Source: Podospora pseudocomata (Eukaryota > Ascomycota > Sordariomycetes > Sordariales > Podosporaceae). Taken from it: a stretch of 64,000 nt of DNA. The notes under the pieces were generated by a model. It saw only the letters and a program-made list of their open reading frames with translations, had not been told where the DNA came from and made no database searches. Positions 59,727 through 64,000 of this stretch are shown here, piece after piece. The DNA lies in contig NW_026946365.1 in the NCBI RefSeq assembly GCF_035222375.1, positions 496,001 to 560,000 of the forward strand. The letters run 5' to 3'. The position numbers and the translations under genes are program-made. Numbering within the stretch: position 1 is the stretch's first letter; each line of letters begins with the position of its first letter.

Positions 59727-60971
59727 GGAAGGGTTGGAAGCACTGGAAGACAAAAATGAGATACCCCAATGGAAAGCGTCAAGGAAGTTCGAAATGAGAA
59801 GTGATATTGCGAATGGTGAGTTCATTTTCTCTGCCTCTTTTCTTCTATCACGCTACAAGACTATGATGACGCACGCGGGGCCATCAGATTATCCATTGTC
59901 CTTTGGCGTTTTCATACCCATCGAGGCGAAGGATGTATGCTGTACAAAAACCGCGTTACAATAATCTTCTCAAACAATCTGAAGTCTTTACCTACTACTC
60001 TCTTACCTCGTTGAGCGCAAATCTGGAAGGGGTTGCAGTTTCGACTAACATTGTCAATTTTACTAGAGACCTAATCAAGTCAGGACGGAGAGTGACCATC
60101 ACAACTAGATATCGATGTTCAAGGACTAGAGAAGGTTAGGTCATCTTGACATAGCCTTAGTTTGCTGGGCTGCCCTTCTACAATGTAGCAGCTGCAAAGG
60201 TGCAATGCCAACAGTATTGTCGTATGAGAACGAGAGTTTGAGGAAGTTTAAAGATTATCCATCCTTGGACTCGTGATGATTATGAGTGATGTGGGAGTAG
60301 CACTATTGAAAGCTAGTGCTTCGTGGCTACATGAAGTTCGGCAGTTATCCTGCCAGCGGGCTCTTGATGTTTGACATTCCTAGAATGCCAAAAGACCATC
60401 GGCGATATCCGCCAGGATCAACAGTTAGCGGCTCCATATTTTGGATTCTTGGACCTGCGTCATAGGAATACACATTGCTGATTTGACGTCACAAGGTAAC
60501 TTCAACTTCGTGATGGATACTCATTAAACATACGAAGACAAAAAGGGTTCTATTTTGCCCTTTGTAAAGGCATCTGTCTGTCTATTCATCGCAGAATGAT
60601 TCTTTACAATACACGAAAAGATTTCGCCTTCTCGACTTGCAAACGCCGCCATTTTCCCCCTCTTCAAAAGAGAAACACACAGAATGCAACCCCGCCCAGT
60701 GTCCTCGCTGATAAACAGCCCGTATGAAAAACCCAAAACGCTAAAAAGGAATCTCATGAAGCTCATCTATCGCTCTGCAAAACCCCACCCATATGTCTTG
60801 AAATCATCATCTCTAACCCAACCAGCAAGCTAGCCGGTGAAAATGAGGATGGTTCATTATCCTCCCTTCCATGCCCCATGTTATCCCAGGACTCGGCGTT
60901 TATATCCCGCCCAGTCCCGACCCATCGAGGCAGGACCCTCTAGAAGTAAAGTTATCCGGACATGAGTCCCT
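59727..60971. other. Convergent 3' intergenic region
   Basis: 1.25 kb between rrp7 (+) and mbf1 (-). It is A/T-richer than the genes, with no recognisable coding frame. It presumably contains both 3' UTRs. Confidence 0.5.
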
Positions 60972-61521
60972 TCACTTCTTCTCCTTCTTCTCAAACTTTG
61001 GCTTGCCGATATCGCTCCCTCTGAGTTTGACGTTGAGGACGCGCTCCATATTAGAAAGGACCTTCTGGTCTGGGGTGGCGTCACCGCGCTCGAAGGAGGC
61101 GACGATGGTGGGGGTGGTGTTGCACTTGGTGGCGAGATCCTTCTGGGTCATGCCCTTGGTGCCGTTGGGGTTGGCGAATTCGGAGCGGGCTTTTTGGATA
61201 GCCTGGCCGACTTCCTTGCCGACGGTCTTGGGCTTGACGATATCGTCGGCGCGGTCGACCATGGTGAGGCGCTGGCCTTCTACACCGGGCTTGGAGGCCT
61301 GGGGATGGAAATGTTAGTTATTGATGACTACGCGGTTGTTAAAAAGACGCAGAACATACAGCGTTGCCAGCCCCGAACTTCTTCTCGGTCGCGATGGCGG
61401 CACCGCTACGGCGAGCAGCGTTGAGGGCTGATTGACCGCGGACAACAGTCTCACGGGGTCCGCCGGCGCCGCTGCGGACATTCTTTCCAATCTTGACTGT
61501 ATCGGTATCCCAGGCAGACAT
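60972..61521 (-). CDS. mbf1: Multiprotein-bridging factor 1 (MBF1)
   Basis: Two exons: 61521-61360 and 61298-60972, with a 61-nt intron (GTATGT donor, branch AACTAAC, acceptor CCCCAG), giving 162 aa. The N-terminal MBF1 domain starts [20 protein letters not shown] and continues across the junction ([19 protein letters not shown]). The C-terminal half is a Cro/C1-type helix-turn-helix: [40 protein letters not shown], then [21 protein letters not shown]1 is a conserved transcriptional coactivator linking activators to TBP and also acts at collided ribosomes to limit frameshifting. Length and motif order match the family across fungi. The leader upstream (to about 61.6 kb) carries pyrimidine-rich sequence typical of highly expressed genes. 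Confidence 0.96.
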
Positions 61522-63578
61522 CTTGACGGTTTATGTGGGTTGTTTTTGTGGTTGGGGACGAGAAGATGGATGAGTTGTTGAGAAGGCGAGCTGAGTGTTA
61601 TCAAGCTGGCGAGATGTTTGTTTGCTGTGGTGGAAGGTGATGTCTGCTGTAAAAAAAACTTCCAGAAAGAAGTGGATGCAAAGACAAAGGTTGTTGGTTT
61701 GTCCTGGATGGTTGCAGCGAGACGGTAAGGCGGGGATTTAAAGAGGTGGCTTCCTGGTCGGCGCGGAAGGCGATGGGCGGCCGTCGAACCGCAGTGACTC
61801 GAGCGGCGAGAGTGGTTCGCACCCAGCAGCCCCGCGCCACAGGGAGGCTGTGGGCCCGACCAGCCCAGGCACGCAGGGATCCACCGGCCCGGCAACTGGT
61901 GGAGGGCATGCCCGTTTGGGGATTCTGCAACTTCAACACCACCACTCGGCCGCGATATCCATATTGCCTTCCGTCCCTGACATAATTCTTACTTTGGTCT
62001 GAATTTGGTTCTTTGATATTCCAGGGGACATGTGGCGGTTCTAGGTTTCAAGGGGCACCTACCAAACGACGCTTTGGCCTGCATCCTCCACCAACGCCAT
62101 GTGGCGGCCATGGCTGACAAAGCTCCAGGTCTTTTGACCATAGACAGCCCAGATGGCAACTGGTGCCGATTTTACTTTAGTCACGGAGATACCCAATGCT
62201 TCAGGACCTGCCTTCACTATAACTGTTCCCCCAATATCCGATATGTTGGTCTGGCTTGATTCCAACACTCCGGGATTTGGACAACGCCGATCTTGGCAAA
62301 CCTGTTCGCATATCTTGCTGATGCAGGCTCCCGAATGGCCAGTTAGGGTCGCCGGAGTTACTTGAGAACACCTGTGTCCGATATCAGTTGCTTCGCATCC
62401 TAAAAAGCAGTGCTGGTAGAACAAAACCTGCCGGGTGCCTCGCCGAGCAACACTCCTGAGGATATGCTCGTTGACTGCGAAGGAGTTGTGCCAGGCAAAA
62501 CCTCGTTTTTGGTGGTTGAAGCAAACTGGCCGCTCTTCGCGGTCTCCACATCCATCCGAGATAATTACCATCATGCAATGAGCACGCTGAGGAGGTACCT
62601 GGTGGCACAGACCTCAGGCTTGTTTTCAGGCATGAGTAATGGCCGTCGACTCCAAGTTTCATGGTCAGATAGGGTTGGATGAACCATGGCAGCTTACTCA
62701 CAGCACCATACTGACACTAGGGAATGATTCCTCGTCTCGATATTCACCTATGGTTTGTTGAAAGACGAACAATTCGGAGTATTGTTATTCAAACGAAACA
62801 TGTACCGTAAAACAAACTGATGAGGGGTCTCCGGAGGTCAGTCGGGGTTGTCGGACACTTTTAACCAAACAGACAGTGACACAGATATATGTCTATGTCA
62901 ATGCTGGAATTCTACTATCTCGGTCCCGCGCTGGCGGATCCGAGTAACAGTAACTTAACATCCCAATAAATAGGTCAATTCCAAATACCCCGTTACATAG
63001 TTGGTGGGATTGTTGCTGACACCTACCTATATATGGAAAGATAAGTTTGTGGGGTTGCCCAATCATGACAAATAAGTTATACCCCGCGCCAAAAGCTGCC
63101 ATTGACAAGACAGGAACCACAACGTTTTGTCGAATTGGTCTTTGTGAGTCCGATCCTCGTGGCAGGTCTACTCGGATGAGAAGCTCTCACAGGAAACAAG
63201 GAGTTTTTCCAGTGCTTCCAAATTCCCCATTATTACCCGATCCGGGGGAACGGGAGATGCAGGTATTTGGAAAACAACCCTGTGATAGTACCTTATCTCA
63301 CTGTTGTCTGGGTCTGCCGATCCGCAAGCGGCGCTTGGGACTGTCTCTTGTGTCCCGTCAGGAACTTGAACCAGCCCCGGAGCTTATTCACATTGTACAT
63401 TCGGGACAGTAGGTGAGTTAGTGCTCGTTTGAGTATTTAAAGACGTTGATCGTCCCCTCTTTGTTGAACTTGCTCTCCATCTTTCATCTCACAACATCCA
63501 GTCTCATCAAACTTTGCTTGACTTGTTACCTTATCTTTCACTTGTATATCTTACACTTGACCATATACTCAGCTCAAC
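61522..63578. other. 2-kb divergent intergenic region
   Basis: Upstream region shared by mbf1 (-) and the GFA-type gene (+). Small ORFs (for example 62059-62574 minus) have no domain. The last ~130 bp (from 63451) are C/T-rich with CATCTTTCATCTCACAAC, a typical leader with a possible start site near 63470. Confidence 0.5.
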
Positions 63579-64000
63579 ATGCCTCTCTCCGGACACTGCC
63601 TTTGCAAAGCCGTCACCTACAAGGTCGACATTGACGCCCCTCTCCTCACTGGCTATGACCACTGTGATGATTGCCAGCGTCAATCGGGCTCTACCTACTG
63701 TAAGATTATCCCGTCATTATTCCTACGTCACTGCCCGGACTTGAGGTGCTACCCCGCCTCGGACCTGGCTCCAACCCCACCACCGTTTCGATCTTATCAG
63801 ATCGCTAACAAATTCGATGTAACAGCCCTTGTAGTCGTGGTTCCCAAGGACAAGCTTGAAGTCAAGGGACCCGTCAAGAAGTGGAAGGGCACTGCCGACT
63901 CCGGGAATGCCGTCTGGCGTTGGTTCTGCGAGGAATGCGGCTCTCCCATTGCTCACGACCCCGATGCCGCTCCCGAGATCATTGCCCTCAAAGGTGGCAG
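63579..64000 (+). CDS. GFA/CENP-V-type zinc protein (glutathione-dependent formaldehyde-activating-like), cut by window end
   Basis: Two exons are visible: 63579-63699 and 63826 onward, with a 126-nt intron (GTAAGA donor, branch GCTAAC, acceptor GTAACAG). The 98 visible residues include the GFA zinc-ligand sets GHCLCKAV near the N-terminus, DHCDDCQRQSGS at about 27-38, and WFCEECGSPI near the end. The middle region LVVVVPKDKLEVKGPVKKW is typical of the beta-rich GFA fold. Fungal members are numerous and mostly uncharacterised; the name comes from a bacterial enzyme proposed to join formaldehyde and glutathione, and that activity should not be assumed here. The frame is open at the right edge, so the C-terminal part is missing from the window. 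Confidence 0.88.
   Translation, partial: MPLSGHCLCKAVTYKVDIDAPLLTGYDHCDDCQRQSGSTYCKIIPSLFLRHCPDLRCYPASDLAPTPPPFRSYQIANKFDVTALVVVVPKDKLEVKGPVKKWKGTADSGNAVWRWFCEECGSPIAHDPDAAPEIIALKGG

Overview
This is a 64-kb piece of nuclear DNA from a filamentous ascomycete, most likely a sordariomycete of the order Sordariales. The basis is: short spliceosomal introns (52-135 nt, mostly 52-86) with GTATGT/GTAAGT/GTAGGT-type donors and CTAAC/CTGAC-like branch sites; a gene set of typical Pezizomycotina single-copy genes (AL-3-type GGPP synthase, Pom1-type DYRK kinase, Osh3-type oxysterol-binding protein, Prp6, MBF1, Rrp7); and dispersed TAGGTA palindromes between genes. The order and species are inferred from style and protein flavour, not from a search.

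Layout. 1-455: a weak reading frame open at the left edge. 2.0-5.5 kb: GGPP synthase (+) converging on a PEX24-type peroxisomal membrane peroxin (-), with a 14-bp minisatellite between them. 8.1-12.9 kb: Pom1-like DYRK kinase (+) behind a long leader that probably holds an intron. 15.8-18.1 kb: an F-box/leucine-rich protein (-) with three exons. 18.1-32.6 kb: about 14.5 kb with only one convincing gene, a conserved-looking 85-aa Cys/His-rich protein (-) at 24.5 kb; this stretch includes a dense GATA-motif cluster at 18.7 kb. 32.6-43.2 kb: a mitochondrial PPR protein (-), a Mug65/Spo73-like dysferlin-domain protein (-), a small 136-aa protein of the type annotated in fungi as calcofluor-white-hypersensitive (+), and the U4/U6.U5 tri-snRNP protein Prp6 (-). 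43.2-46.4 kb: Osh3-like OSBP (+). 48.8-50.9 kb: a second F-box protein (-). 54.5-58.3 kb: a fused MOSC/ferredoxin-reductase protein (+) converging on an MFS transporter (-). 58.8-61.5 kb: Rrp7 (+) converging on MBF1 (-). 63.6 kb to the end: a GFA/CENP-V-type zinc protein (+), cut by the window edge.

Most of the genes are housekeeping and do not form a pathway. The most attractive lead is the MOSC-reductase fusion at 54.5-56.4 kb. Its N-terminal half resembles the bacterial molybdenum-cofactor N-reductase YiiM, and its C-terminal half looks like its own flavin/2Fe-2S electron supply. An MFS exporter-type gene sits 180 bp away, tail to tail. Other leads are the small Cys/His protein in its gene desert, an altered signature motif in the Osh3 ligand domain, two stop-free introns of 3n length, and a possible 5-nt first coding exon in pom1.

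No tRNA, rRNA, transposon ORF or CRISPR array could be supported. Exon boundaries were worked out by hand from splice consensus and reading phase; each spliced length was checked to be divisible by three.
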